Assembly (NCBI GenBank): GCA_047967505.1
Contig: CM106538.1
DNA from: Dipteris shenzhenensis
Lineage: Eukaryota; Polypodiophyta; Polypodiopsida; Gleicheniales
Strand: one strand, 5' to 3'
Length of the DNA: 64,000 bases
Position numbers and translations under genes: made by a program. Within the stretch, counting starts at the first letter, position 1. Every line of letters starts with the position of its first letter. Of this stretch, positions 48,754 through 49,990 are shown one piece after another. The notes under the pieces were generated by a model. The model made no database searches and was not told where the DNA came from. It worked only from the letters and a program-made list of their open reading frames with translations.

Positions 48754-49408
48754 GAGAGAGAGAGAGAGAAGAAAGGCGCCGTGTGTTGTGCATGCATGCG
48801 TGGGTGTGGACACCTTTCTTCTCTAAGTTCTTTTTTTTTTTTTGGGGGGGGGGGGGGAGGGGAGGTTCTGAAAGTTTTCTACAATAAGCACGGAATATTT
48901 AATTATATAAATATATGTTTTAAGGTTCACTAGTTTAAATTGTACCTACAGTTGTCTCATTACTTGGATACTCTTGTAAAAATTGGATAATTTCCAAATT
49001 TAAATACATTAAAGAGAAAAAGAGAGGCATGCACACAATGGGAAGGCATATTTGGACTGCATGATAAAACTGAAAAGCAATGCTAACTTTTAATTTGTCT
49101 TAGAAAGCACCTAAAGGATACACTACTAGACACCTAAAGGATACAATGCTAACTTTTAATTTGTCTTAGAAAGCACCTAAAGGATACACCGCTGGATACC
49201 TGTTCATTTGCCAATGGCGGTAGACCCCCAACATAAACTCGTCGGGCATGCCTTGTCGCCTGTGTCAAAGTTAAGGCATAATGACTAGGTGCCCAAAGCC
49301 ATTACTTTTAAATGAAGAGAGGAAAATACATTAAAAGTCAAAATAACTGAATGCTAAATATACCTGCTGTGTCATAGATTGCATTGACATGGCTGGAATT
49401 CCTCCAAA
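72..49408 (-). CDS. U2AF65: U2AF large subunit (U2AF65) gene, internal part, 11 exons
   Basis: This gene encodes the nuclear splicing factor that binds the polypyrimidine tract and recruits U2 snRNP to 3' splice sites. Eleven exons on the minus strand join into one open frame of about 322 codons without stops. In order they hold the end of the linker ([12 protein letters not shown]), RRM1 from about residue 21 (RNP2 VYVGGL, RNP1 KKFAFVEM), a linker with [16 protein letters not shown]2 from about residue 142 (RNP2 VFVGGL, RNP1 KGYGFCVY), a second linker with AQAQQQI and KLALQ, and the start of the UHM ([19 protein letters not shown]). All internal introns are GT-AG with consistent phase. The RS domain and start codon lie beyond the right edge and the rest of the UHM beyond the left edge. 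Exons and introns were defined by eye from family similarity, so small boundary errors are possible. Confidence 0.95.
154..879. other. Intron sequence with no recognised element
   Basis: This stretch lies between the UHM exon and the 3' tail of LINE-A inside a 5.45 kb intron. I find no coding similarity on either strand. The word caccatg..tgccagagttta occurs twice around 390-480, hinting at old local duplication. Confidence 0.5.
1125..1708 (-). pseudogene. LINE-A C-terminal zinc motif and tail
   Basis: Reading [21 protein letters not shown] gives a C-x2-C..H-x4-C motif like the zf-RVT region at the end of plant LINE ORF2. The downstream frame at 1382-1125 ([17 protein letters not shown]) resembles the matching part of LINE-B near 20930-21000. 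The two parts lie in different frames. Confidence 0.75.
2178..3582 (-). pseudogene. LINE-A reverse transcriptase, frameshifted
   Basis: The RT domain copies element RNA at the nicked target. Three overlapping frames carry it: the linker (3582-3199), fingers with [14 protein letters not shown] (3171-2770), and palm with [21 protein letters not shown] followed by [13 protein letters not shown] (2912-2178). The catalytic box is YGDD rather than the more usual Y/F-ADD of plant LINEs. [10 protein letters not shown] and YLGVIFSGP follow. Frameshifts near 2800-2900 and 3180 inactivate it. Confidence 0.9.
3618..5270 (-). pseudogene. LINE-A endonuclease (EEP family) with internal duplication
   Basis: The apurinic-like endonuclease nicks target DNA for target-primed reverse transcription. 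Visible motifs are NCNGTLWSE at the start, [28 protein letters not shown] (catalytic D and N), VDYIMGS and GADHTYLFF (the terminal D-H pair). The coding frame is broken by a 483 bp tandem duplication that repeats the middle of the domain, and further frame changes follow toward the linker ([13 protein letters not shown]). The product cannot be functional. Confidence 0.88.
4293..5257 (-). repeat. 483 bp tandem duplication inside LINE-A endonuclease
   Basis: Positions 4293-4774 repeat at 4776-5257 with one filler base between. I see two differences over about 480 bp, both in the segment translating as NNGLIKDN versus NNGPIKDS on the plus strand. The copies are far more alike than expected from the decay of the rest of LINE-A, so the duplication is younger than the insertion. 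Confidence 0.95.
5606..5767 (-). CDS. U2AF65: U2AF65 exon: RRM2-UHM linker and first UHM strand
   Basis: The 162 nt encode exactly 54 codons starting [15 protein letters not shown] and ending [16 protein letters not shown] and TKVVCLTQ are conserved in plant U2AF65. The middle is a Gly/Met/Pro/Leu-rich variable linker. The acceptor is TTCCAG and the donor GTGTGT. Confidence 0.95.
5906..5969 (-). CDS. U2AF65: U2AF65 exon: AQAQQQI linker, tandem alternative donor
   Basis: The 64 nt complete a split Ser codon and encode [21 protein letters not shown] except for the last residue junction to KLALQ. The acceptor is CACACAG. The proximal donor GTAGGG lies at 5905. A second identical CAG|GTAGGG lies 12 nt downstream, at 5893, so an isoform with four extra residues (VGVQ) is possible in frame. 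Confidence 0.93.
6102..6290 (-). repeat. SINE-like repeat, copy 1
   Basis: This copy shares about 160 bp with 39675-39830 and a 45-50 bp core with 33302-33355 and 57059-57110. On the minus strand the repeat ends in GGATTCATCTAGGT. Here the terminal 23 bp are tandemly duplicated (6102-6124 and 6125-6147). The far end is uncertain. It lies 130 bp from the exon at 5906-5969. Confidence 0.7.
6291..6754. other. Unassigned sequence, probably Copia leader
   Basis: No coding similarity was found here. Its position directly before a Copia gag start at 6756 suggests a decayed 5' leader of that element, but no LTR or primer site is seen. Confidence 0.35.
6756..6820 (+). pseudogene. Copia gag N-terminus fragment
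   Basis: The frame reads [22 protein letters not shown] and matches the gag start of Copia-ND ([15 protein letters not shown] at about 44370). It stops exactly where the LTR of TR-GAG-E begins, so that element inserted into this gag. The continuation was not found on the other side. Confidence 0.65.
6821..7066 (-). repeat. TR-GAG-E 3' LTR
   Basis: On the minus strand it starts TGTTGGGACA and ends CTTCCCAACA, with a TGTTGG/CCAACA terminal inverted repeat. It shares GATCAAGGGCTTG, the CA/TG microsatellite and the AGAGAGGGTGGCCTAGATCATAGGCACCT region (on its reverse strand) with the LTRs of TR-GAG-F. Confidence 0.78.
7492..8598 (-). pseudogene. TR-GAG-E gag with two zinc knuckles
   Basis: The last 132 codons (7890-7492) are open: [29 protein letters not shown], then two knuckles. 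The first ([15 protein letters not shown]) has lost its last Cys, while the second ([14 protein letters not shown]) is intact CCHC. The upstream part back to an ATG at 8598 (MASSC..) contains several stops. It corresponds to a UBN2-type Copia gag that packages element RNA. Confidence 0.78.
8713..8918 (-). mobile_element. LINE-C, 3' end only
   Basis: About 206 bp match the last part of LINE-B (21100-21299): (TTTC)n tail, GTCTTCGGAAGAC stem-loop, GGGTCTATGAGACTG and the following UTR. It is a severely 5'-truncated insertion that abuts TR-GAG-E. Confidence 0.85.
8919..10569. other. Unassigned repeat-like DNA
   Basis: I find no recognisable protein in this 1.65 kb. Short overlapping ORFs on both strands near 8911-9127 have no family signature. 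A TATA-like CCCTATATAGAGG at 10290-10302 and CGATATAAGGAG near 9938 suggest decayed LTR promoters, but no LTR ends were found. Gypsy integrase starts immediately to the right. Confidence 0.4.
10570..11266 (+). pseudogene. Gypsy-G integrase fragment, left half
   Basis: [33 protein letters not shown] at 10578-10690 matches the Gypsy integrase core. [21 protein letters not shown] at about 11187-11260 matches the FAYN..HSSTGMSPFELVYG segment. The part between is heavily rearranged and the catalytic DDE residues cannot all be placed. TR-GAG-F is inserted at its right end. Confidence 0.75.
11272..11618 (+). repeat. TR-GAG-F left LTR
   Basis: It starts TGTTCGGAATTGTG and ends TCCCCAACA. A (TG)20 tract at 11311-11350 makes it longer than the right LTR. 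Apart from that tract the two LTRs differ by scattered substitutions, so the element is not very recent. Confidence 0.92.
11621..11632 (+). promoter_or_regulatory. TR-GAG-F primer binding site (diverged)
   Basis: TCGTCTCAGAGC, three bases after the left LTR, matches 10 of 12 bases of TGGTATCAGAGC, the usual plant tRNA-iMet primer site. Confidence 0.6.
12381..14163 (+). pseudogene. TR-GAG-F gag, interrupted by hAT element
   Basis: The frame begins [12 protein letters not shown], passes [20 protein letters not shown] and [15 protein letters not shown] and continues to DDAMVV. It resumes after the insertion with [18 protein letters not shown] and reaches the zinc knuckle [14 protein letters not shown]. 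Besides the insertion there are in-frame stops (for example after QSSQEEE) and a late frame change before the second knuckle. It is the same gag as in TR-GAG-E. Confidence 0.82.
13127..13782. mobile_element. Non-autonomous hAT-type element (656 bp)
   Basis: The insert is flanked by a perfect 8 bp duplication GTGCTCTT (13119-13126 and 13783-13790), and removing the insert and one copy restores the gag frame seen in TR-GAG-E. Its ends are imperfect inverted repeats starting CATAGTT and sharing about 14 of 18 positions. An 8 bp TSD and CATAG-like ends are typical of hAT transposons. No transposase is present. The interior is rich in GGAACGT/ACGTTCC words. Confidence 0.85.
14547..14879 (+). repeat. 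TR-GAG-F right LTR
   Basis: It starts TGTTGGGAATTGTG after a polypurine tract (14536-14546, gaggggggata) and ends TCCCCAACA. The TG tract here is short and interrupted (14586-14612). The acaat TSD follows. Confidence 0.92.
14885..15430 (+). pseudogene. Gypsy-G integrase C-terminus, right half
   Basis: Reading frames give [41 protein letters not shown], then [20 protein letters not shown] and a chromodomain-like [12 protein letters not shown]. This is the standard C-terminal order of a chromovirus integrase. It continues the fragment at 10570-11266 across the inserted TR-GAG-F. Confidence 0.8.
15431..15987. other. Unassigned DNA between Gypsy-G and Copia-A LTR
   Basis: No coding similarity was seen. 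It may include the 3' UTR or LTR of Gypsy-G, but no TG..CA ends or duplicated copy could be recognised. Confidence 0.35.
15988..16300 (-). mobile_element. Copia-A 3' LTR, polypurine tract and pol end
   Basis: On the minus strand the pol end (..TTTTGGTGATTGATCA) is followed by GCAGGGGGG and an LTR starting TGTTAGAATC at 16242. The LTR is a diverged relative of the Copia-ND LTRs (shared TAGGGGCACTTTTCCCTCTTT and the GTTTTGTCAC..GACAAAAC hairpin). The low end near 15988 is approximate. The pol body lies right of 21300. Confidence 0.8.
16712..17395 (+). pseudogene. Gypsy-A gag capsid, 3' end deleted
   Basis: From the ATG at 16712 the frame encodes [16 protein letters not shown], a glutamine-rich coiled region, then the retrotransposon gag core [42 protein letters not shown]. 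It breaks off after GLPDSYKF, before any CCHC knuckle. A frame extends upstream to 16433, but the internal ATG follows a more typical leader. Confidence 0.85.
17396..20348 (+). pseudogene. Gypsy-A RT, RNase H, integrase and chromodomain
   Basis: After the deletion the frame resumes just before RT ([19 protein letters not shown]). RT motifs are [35 protein letters not shown] and [11 protein letters not shown]. RNase H begins [10 protein letters not shown] and shows [10 protein letters not shown] and LTDHQSIKY. Integrase has [32 protein letters not shown] (usually SDRD) and DGSTEKVNQ. The tail [16 protein letters not shown] is chromodomain-like. Nonsense codons TAA at 17739-17741 and 18219-18221 break RT; the last 701 codons are open. 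Confidence 0.92.
20362..20856 (+). repeat. Gypsy-A 3' LTR
   Basis: It starts TGTCATCTACACGG directly after the purine tract aggaggggaagta (20349-20361) and contains a TATA-like GTCTATATAAGGGG at about 20521. The end near 20856 (..TTGCTTGCA) is inferred from the start of LINE sequence. There is no partner LTR in the window. Confidence 0.7.
20857..21299 (+). mobile_element. LINE-B, 5'-truncated 3' end
   Basis: The start encodes a C-terminal stretch ([22 protein letters not shown]) similar to the LINE-A tail. A UTR shared with LINE-C follows, then CAGTCTCATAGACCCATCGGCC, the GTCTTC-like stem-loop region, CTCTAATAAAATTTA and (TTTC)n at 21280-21299. Confidence 0.85.
21300..22249 (-). pseudogene. 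Copia-A pol, RNase H and RT end
   Basis: The minus strand reads, from right to left, RT remnants ([13 protein letters not shown] near 22180), [28 protein letters not shown], then [22 protein letters not shown] and [15 protein letters not shown]. These are the Copia RT palm and RNase H. Several stops and frame changes are present. About 60 bp of pol are missing between this piece and 16300. Confidence 0.85.
22250..22453 (+). repeat. Copia-B left LTR
   Basis: It starts TGTTGGGGTAAAGG and ends CTTCCCTCTCA. It contains the perfect palindrome ATGACTGTCTTAAGACAGTCAT near 22299-22320 split over its two arms, and a pyrimidine-rich 3' half. The single difference from the right LTR is C versus G after gtgaaaaac. 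Confidence 0.95.
22456..22468 (+). promoter_or_regulatory. Copia-B primer binding site
   Basis: TGGTATCAGAGCC begins two bases after the left LTR and is complementary to the 3' end of plant initiator methionine tRNA, the usual primer for minus-strand synthesis. Confidence 0.93.
22469..24100 (+). other. Copia-B leader with GTAC-rich segment
   Basis: This 1.6 kb untranslated leader has no convincing ORF. Between 22733 and 22950 the words CGTAC and AGTACA recur more than a dozen times, as in the leaders of Copia-ND and Copia-C. ORFs in this part are by-products of the repeat. Confidence 0.75.
24101..28209 (+). pseudogene. Copia-B gag-pol polyprotein, two lesions
   Basis: The frame starts [18 protein letters not shown] and holds a UBN2-type gag, zinc knuckle [14 protein letters not shown], protease LLDSGASFH, gag-pre-integrase and integrase HHCC ([17 protein letters not shown]), integrase core ([18 protein letters not shown]), RT ([32 protein letters not shown]) and RNase H ([20 protein letters not shown]). 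Two lesions break it: a one-base loss near 25665-25690, where Copia-C reads [16 protein letters not shown], and a TAG at 27934-27936, where Copia-C has Trp. Otherwise it is open to the stop at 28209. Confidence 0.95.
28298..28308 (+). promoter_or_regulatory. Copia-B polypurine tract
   Basis: AGGTGGGAGGT lies directly before the right LTR and is the expected plus-strand primer. Copia-C has the same motif, as acctcccacct on the plus strand, at 58523-58533. Confidence 0.88.
28309..28512 (+). repeat. Copia-B right LTR
   Basis: It is 204 bp, differs from the left LTR at a single base, and is followed by the ttatg TSD. Confidence 0.96.
28518..30465 (-). pseudogene. Copia-A RT, integrase and protease
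   Basis: From right to left on the minus strand: protease-like [12 protein letters not shown] (usually LDSGAS), [17 protein letters not shown], integrase [14 protein letters not shown] and [69 protein letters not shown], then [37 protein letters not shown] and [11 protein letters not shown]. The piece at 29461-30462 is open for 333 codons. Gag and 5' LTR are absent left of the break at 30465. Confidence 0.9.
30466..30828. other. Unassigned DNA
   Basis: No coding or structural signal was recognised between the broken 5' end of Copia-A and the LTR-like sequence at 30829. Confidence 0.4.
30900..30920. promoter_or_regulatory. Palindromic double G-box
   Basis: Two arms CACGTGGCAG and CTGCCACGTG form a perfect inverted repeat around one A. 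Each arm carries a CACGTG core, the binding site of plant bZIP and bHLH factors. It lies about 205 bp before a TATA box. Confidence 0.6.
31127..31133 (+). promoter_or_regulatory. TATA box of LTR-like sequence
   Basis: TATAAAA in the context GAGCCTATAAAAGAAGG, followed by a C/T-rich region typical of plant LTR R/U5 segments. Confidence 0.55.
32061..33273. other. Unassigned intron DNA
   Basis: I see no protein similarity and no LTR or LINE ends here. A G-rich run follows at 33137-33145. It is part of the 27.7 kb intron. Confidence 0.45.
33302..33359 (-). repeat. SINE-like repeat, copy 2 (short), with 27 bp direct repeats
   Basis: A core copy of about 58 bp (minus strand ..AGGATGAGTTTGGGCATG..) is flanked by near-identical direct repeats at 33275-33301 and 33361-33387 (catgataaRcatcaaatagg.., about three mismatches). 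Such long flanking repeats are typical of LINE-driven retroposition of a 5'-truncated RNA. Confidence 0.7.
33643..33731 (-). CDS. U2AF65: U2AF65 exon: second half of RRM2
   Basis: The 89 nt encode [20 protein letters not shown] and TLTVRRATA, then two bases of a split Ser codon. This covers helix 2 and strand 4 of RRM2. Acceptor TGTCAG, donor GTATAA. The next exon lies 27.7 kb downstream. Confidence 0.96.
33847..33922 (-). CDS. U2AF65: U2AF65 exon: RRM2 RNP1
   Basis: The 76 nt complete a Gly codon and encode [20 protein letters not shown] followed by FCVYQ. RNP1 is KGYGFCVY; plants usually have KGYAFCVY. Acceptor GTTGCAG, donor GTTGTT. A 115 bp intron separates it from the next exon. Confidence 0.97.
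33923..36539. other. Unassigned intron DNA
   Basis: This is the larger part of a 4.1 kb intron. I found no recognisable protein on either strand. Two C/A-rich short repeats near 35140-35300 (ttaaacccattacccttNNat) suggest local duplication. Confidence 0.45.
36540..36745 (+). pseudogene. Gypsy-H chromodomain-like fragment
   Basis: A 62-codon frame reads [43 protein letters not shown]. The [13 protein letters not shown] pattern is that of the chromodomain-like C-terminus of a Gypsy integrase. No other part of pol is nearby. Confidence 0.65.
36746..37560 (+). repeat. Probable Gypsy-H 3' UTR/LTR
   Basis: The sequence after the chromodomain fragment contains a W-box array and later a CTGCGAATT-like unit repeated near 37300-37390. 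Defined LTR ends were not found, so the extent is approximate. Confidence 0.4.
36821..36900. repeat. Four 20-bp units with W-box cores
   Basis: Four successive 20 bp units (36821, 36841, 36861, 36881) each contain TTGACT and GTCA(A) in inverted orientation at the same offset. TTGAC is the core bound by WRKY factors. The units differ by several bases, so the array is not recent. Confidence 0.75.
38000..38098 (-). CDS. U2AF65: U2AF65 exon: start of RRM2
   Basis: The 99 nt complete a Gly codon, then encode [19 protein letters not shown] and [13 protein letters not shown] plus two bases. RNP2 is VFVGGL. The acceptor is TGCCAG; another AG ten bases downstream would break the frame, which fixes this start. 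Donor GTATAT. Confidence 0.96.
38198..38313 (-). CDS. U2AF65: U2AF65 exon: end of RRM1 and inter-RRM linker
   Basis: The 116 nt encode [20 protein letters not shown] and [18 protein letters not shown] plus two bases. The linker between RRM1 and RRM2 is strongly conserved in plant U2AF65. Acceptor AAAAG, donor GTGAAT. Confidence 0.97.
38418..38530 (-). CDS. U2AF65: U2AF65 exon: RRM1 RNP1
   Basis: The 113 nt complete Gly and encode [20 protein letters not shown] and [20 protein letters not shown]1 is KKFAFVEM, the RNA-contacting strand 3 of RRM1. Acceptor ATTCAG, donor GTAAAC. Confidence 0.98.
38651..38711 (-). CDS. U2AF65: U2AF65 exon: RRM1 helix 1
   Basis: The 61 nt encode [20 protein letters not shown] plus one base. 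Acceptor GCCAG, donor GTTGAA. The upstream intron to 49199 is 10.5 kb and holds LINE-D, Copia-ND and the foldback sequence. Confidence 0.97.
38911..38956. repeat. (TC)23 microsatellite
   Basis: An uninterrupted TC tract of 46 bp directly before the truncated start of LINE-D. CA/TG-rich repeats precede it at 38803-38900. Confidence 0.9.
38960..39674 (+). pseudogene. LINE-D endonuclease
   Basis: Frames give [55 protein letters not shown] (usually GDFN), [18 protein letters not shown] and [11 protein letters not shown]. The order and spacing match LINE-A. The domain is cut before its final DH motif by a SINE-like insert and resumes at about 39973. Two or more frame changes are present. Confidence 0.87.
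39675..39972 (-). repeat. SINE-like repeat, copy 3 (about 300 bp)
   Basis: The insert splits the LINE-D endonuclease between FVT and the resumed [17 protein letters not shown]. Flanking sequences tgacataggtatat and tgacgaaggtacat match at 11 of 14 positions and form a plausible target-site duplication. The first 160 bp match copy 1 at 6125-6290. This is the longest copy and the best guide to the full unit. Confidence 0.75.
39973..41018 (+). pseudogene. LINE-D endonuclease end and linker to RT
   Basis: It begins with [20 protein letters not shown], equivalent to [15 protein letters not shown] of LINE-A, then a long linker ([40 protein letters not shown]) and the start of RT ([27 protein letters not shown]). 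Copia-ND is inserted at its end, just before the FRKAFDT motif. Confidence 0.82.
41019..41284 (+). repeat. Copia-ND left LTR
   Basis: It starts TGTTAGAATTATAG and contains TAGGGGCACTTTTCCCTC and the GGTTTTGTCACTAGGACAAAACC hairpin region. Its last bases are split by LINE-E; the remainder (tactcaca-like) resumes at about 43311. It differs from the right LTR at only a few positions. Confidence 0.9.
41285..43306 (+). mobile_element. LINE-E, 5'-truncated, nearly intact RT part
   Basis: This 2.0 kb LINE piece begins inside the RT fingers and ends with CATAGGCCGG..TCTTCAGAGGACGATAT and a (TTC)n tail. A 6 bp repeat ctctac (41279-41284 and 43307-43312) flanks it. It belongs to a different subfamily from LINE-A and LINE-D and is much less decayed. 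Confidence 0.85.
41287..43179 (+). pseudogene. LINE-E RT and zinc motif, one stop codon
   Basis: The frame holds [55 protein letters not shown] and the catalytic [11 protein letters not shown], then [16 protein letters not shown] and a long thumb/connection. The C-terminus has [18 protein letters not shown], a zf-RVT-like zinc motif. A single TAG at 42586-42588 interrupts about 630 codons. The N-terminal endonuclease is missing because of 5' truncation. Confidence 0.93.
43320..43331 (+). promoter_or_regulatory. Copia-ND primer binding site
   Basis: TGATATCAGAGC matches the plant iMet primer site TGGTATCAGAGC at 11 of 12 positions. It lies behind LINE-E rather than next to the LTR, which shows where LINE-E inserted. 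Confidence 0.8.
43410..43690 (+). repeat. GTAC array in Copia-ND leader, partly 11-bp phased
   Basis: About 23 GTAC words occur in 280 bp, most as CGTACAG or CGTACC. From 43442 to 43541 ten CGTAC starts follow at exactly 11 bp, and 43563 is again in register (one at 43551 is a base early). Related but less regular arrays occur in the Copia-B and Copia-C leaders. Confidence 0.93.
44319..44711 (+). pseudogene. Copia-ND gag, N-terminal part
   Basis: The frame starts [20 protein letters not shown], then [20 protein letters not shown], a Gly/Ala-rich insert and [20 protein letters not shown]. This is the start of a UBN2-type Copia gag. It ends in the deletion that removes the rest of gag, protease, integrase and RT. 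Confidence 0.85.
44692..45009 (+). pseudogene. Copia-ND RNase H C-terminus
   Basis: [48 protein letters not shown], and [13 protein letters not shown] give the end of Copia RNase H. It lies in another frame than gag, so no fusion protein is made. It closely matches Copia-A at 21399-21587. Confidence 0.9.
44965..45166 (+). repeat. 101 bp direct duplication across pol end, PPT and LTR start
   Basis: 44965-45065 is repeated at 45066-45166. Each unit holds the pol end ([14 protein letters not shown]), the GCAGGGGGG tract and the first 21 bases of the LTR. The units differ by about one base (ccatttgg versus ccgtttgg). Confidence 0.93.
45146..45417 (+). repeat. Copia-ND right LTR
   Basis: It starts TGTTAGAATTATAG after the purine tract and ends CTCTACTCCA. 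The LINE-D RT frame resumes a few bases later. Confidence 0.92.
45423..46260 (+). pseudogene. LINE-D reverse transcriptase
   Basis: The pieces are [37 protein letters not shown], a degraded catalytic box LLYIDDS (usually YADD/YGDD), [29 protein letters not shown] and [19 protein letters not shown]. They match LINE-A motif by motif but lie in several frames with stops. Confidence 0.87.
46261..47155 (+). pseudogene. LINE-D C-terminal region
   Basis: [20 protein letters not shown] matches the [14 protein letters not shown] zinc motif of LINE-A, followed by [15 protein letters not shown]. The partner Cys pair upstream is damaged by a stop. The last frame ends at about 47153. Confidence 0.8.
47156..47966 (+). 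mobile_element. LINE-D 3' UTR and (CT)n tail
   Basis: No ORF is recognised. The segment ends AGCCCGTAGCAGCTTGTATGG..CTGATAC followed by a (CT)n tract at 47915-47966, consistent with simple-repeat LINE tails elsewhere in the window. That this is the true end of LINE-D is inferred. Confidence 0.55.
48180..48320 (+). mobile_element. LINE-like 3' end with (TC)n tail
   Basis: GTATCATAGGCCCGCGCGGCC followed by TCCCGAGGATGTTAATACA and (TC)n resembles the ends of LINE-E and LINE-B. It is probably a short 5'-truncated LINE copy; its start is unclear. Confidence 0.55.
48344..49030. repeat. Foldback sequence, arms of about 170-190 bp
   Basis: The left arm 48344-48540 (atgcctctctttttctc..) is the inverted copy of 48835-49030. 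The arms end in C/A-rich and T/G-rich runs. The centre holds (CT)n, (AT)n and (GA)n tracts, a third copy of the AACTTTCAGAACCT segment at about 48649 and a repeated gtgcatgcgtgggtgtgg unit (48560 and 48793). No transposase is present. ORFs here are low complexity. Confidence 0.88.
49079..49199. repeat. 67 bp tandem repeat at the exon donor
   Basis: The unit aatgctaacttttaatttg.. at 49079 recurs at 49146. The second unit runs up to the donor of the exon at 49200-49259. Confidence 0.85.
49200..49259 (-). CDS. U2AF65: U2AF65 exon: RRM1 RNP2
   Basis: The 60 nt encode exactly [26 protein letters not shown] is RNP2 of RRM1 and [15 protein letters not shown] is almost invariant in plants. Acceptor ACACAG, donor GTATCC. 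Confidence 0.98.
49364..49408 (-). CDS. U2AF65: U2AF65 exon: end of N-terminal linker
   Basis: The 45 nt encode [15 protein letters not shown], which precedes RRM1 in plant U2AF65. Acceptor ATTACAG, donor GTATAT. Further 5' exons were not found before the right edge of the window. Confidence 0.92.
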
Positions 49409-49566
49409 CTGTAATGAACAAAAAAAAAGAGCATAATCACACGGAATATCCATCTGCTAGATTTTTAAAAGTGCTCATATACAACGCACATGGAAAGGTG
49501 GCAATAGAAGAATTCTGAAAAATATTCAATGACTCTATAGCAACTCCATAGCAAGCACGTTATCTA

Positions 49567-49977
49567 TGTCACGATCTGTGACGTATTCCTTTCTCTATTT
49601 CTAGACTTATGGATGGTTTGATGAATGGACACTTGTGGAAGGGTATGCCCTTTCGACGGGACACTTCCTATGAGGCACAACCCTTCACAAGAGACACTCT
49701 ATTGAAGCGACATTTCTATTGTAATGTACCCTCTCATCAAAGGTCACACCCTTCACAAGGGGTACACACCTCTTCATGCACATACCCTTTGAAGTACACA
49801 CCTTTTCATGTGTGACTCTTCACTCTCTATAAAAGAGAGGCCCAATTGTATGGATGACACACAACATCTACACTACAGACATTCAAGCAATACAATTATT
49901 CCTTGTTCTCTGCTATCTCAGTCTCCTTTCTGTTCCTTAGCACATTTCTAAATATAGTAAATCTAGGATTTCTTACA
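49567..49977 (+). repeat. Gypsy-B left LTR
   Basis: It starts TGTCACGATCTGTGACG (a short inverted repeat) and ends GGATTTCTTACA. U3 contains several acacacc/cttcac motifs. TATAAAA is at 49828-49834. Confidence 0.96.
49828..49834 (+). promoter_or_regulatory. Gypsy-B LTR TATA box
   Basis: TATAAAA in CTCTCTATAAAAGAGAGG, itself a near-palindrome, 150 bp before the LTR end. The copy in the right LTR is at 56904-56910. Confidence 0.8.
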
Positions 49978-49978
49978 G

Positions 49979-49990
49979 TGGTATCAGAGC
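49979..49990 (+). promoter_or_regulatory. Gypsy-B primer binding site
   Basis: TGGTATCAGAGC begins one base after the left LTR and is complementary to the 3' end of initiator methionine tRNA. Confidence 0.93.

Noticed and set aside
48497-48887. ORFs of up to 113 codons with Leu/Ser/Arg/Glu runs
   Set aside because: They are translations of (CT)n, (GA)n and (AT)n tracts in the foldback sequence.
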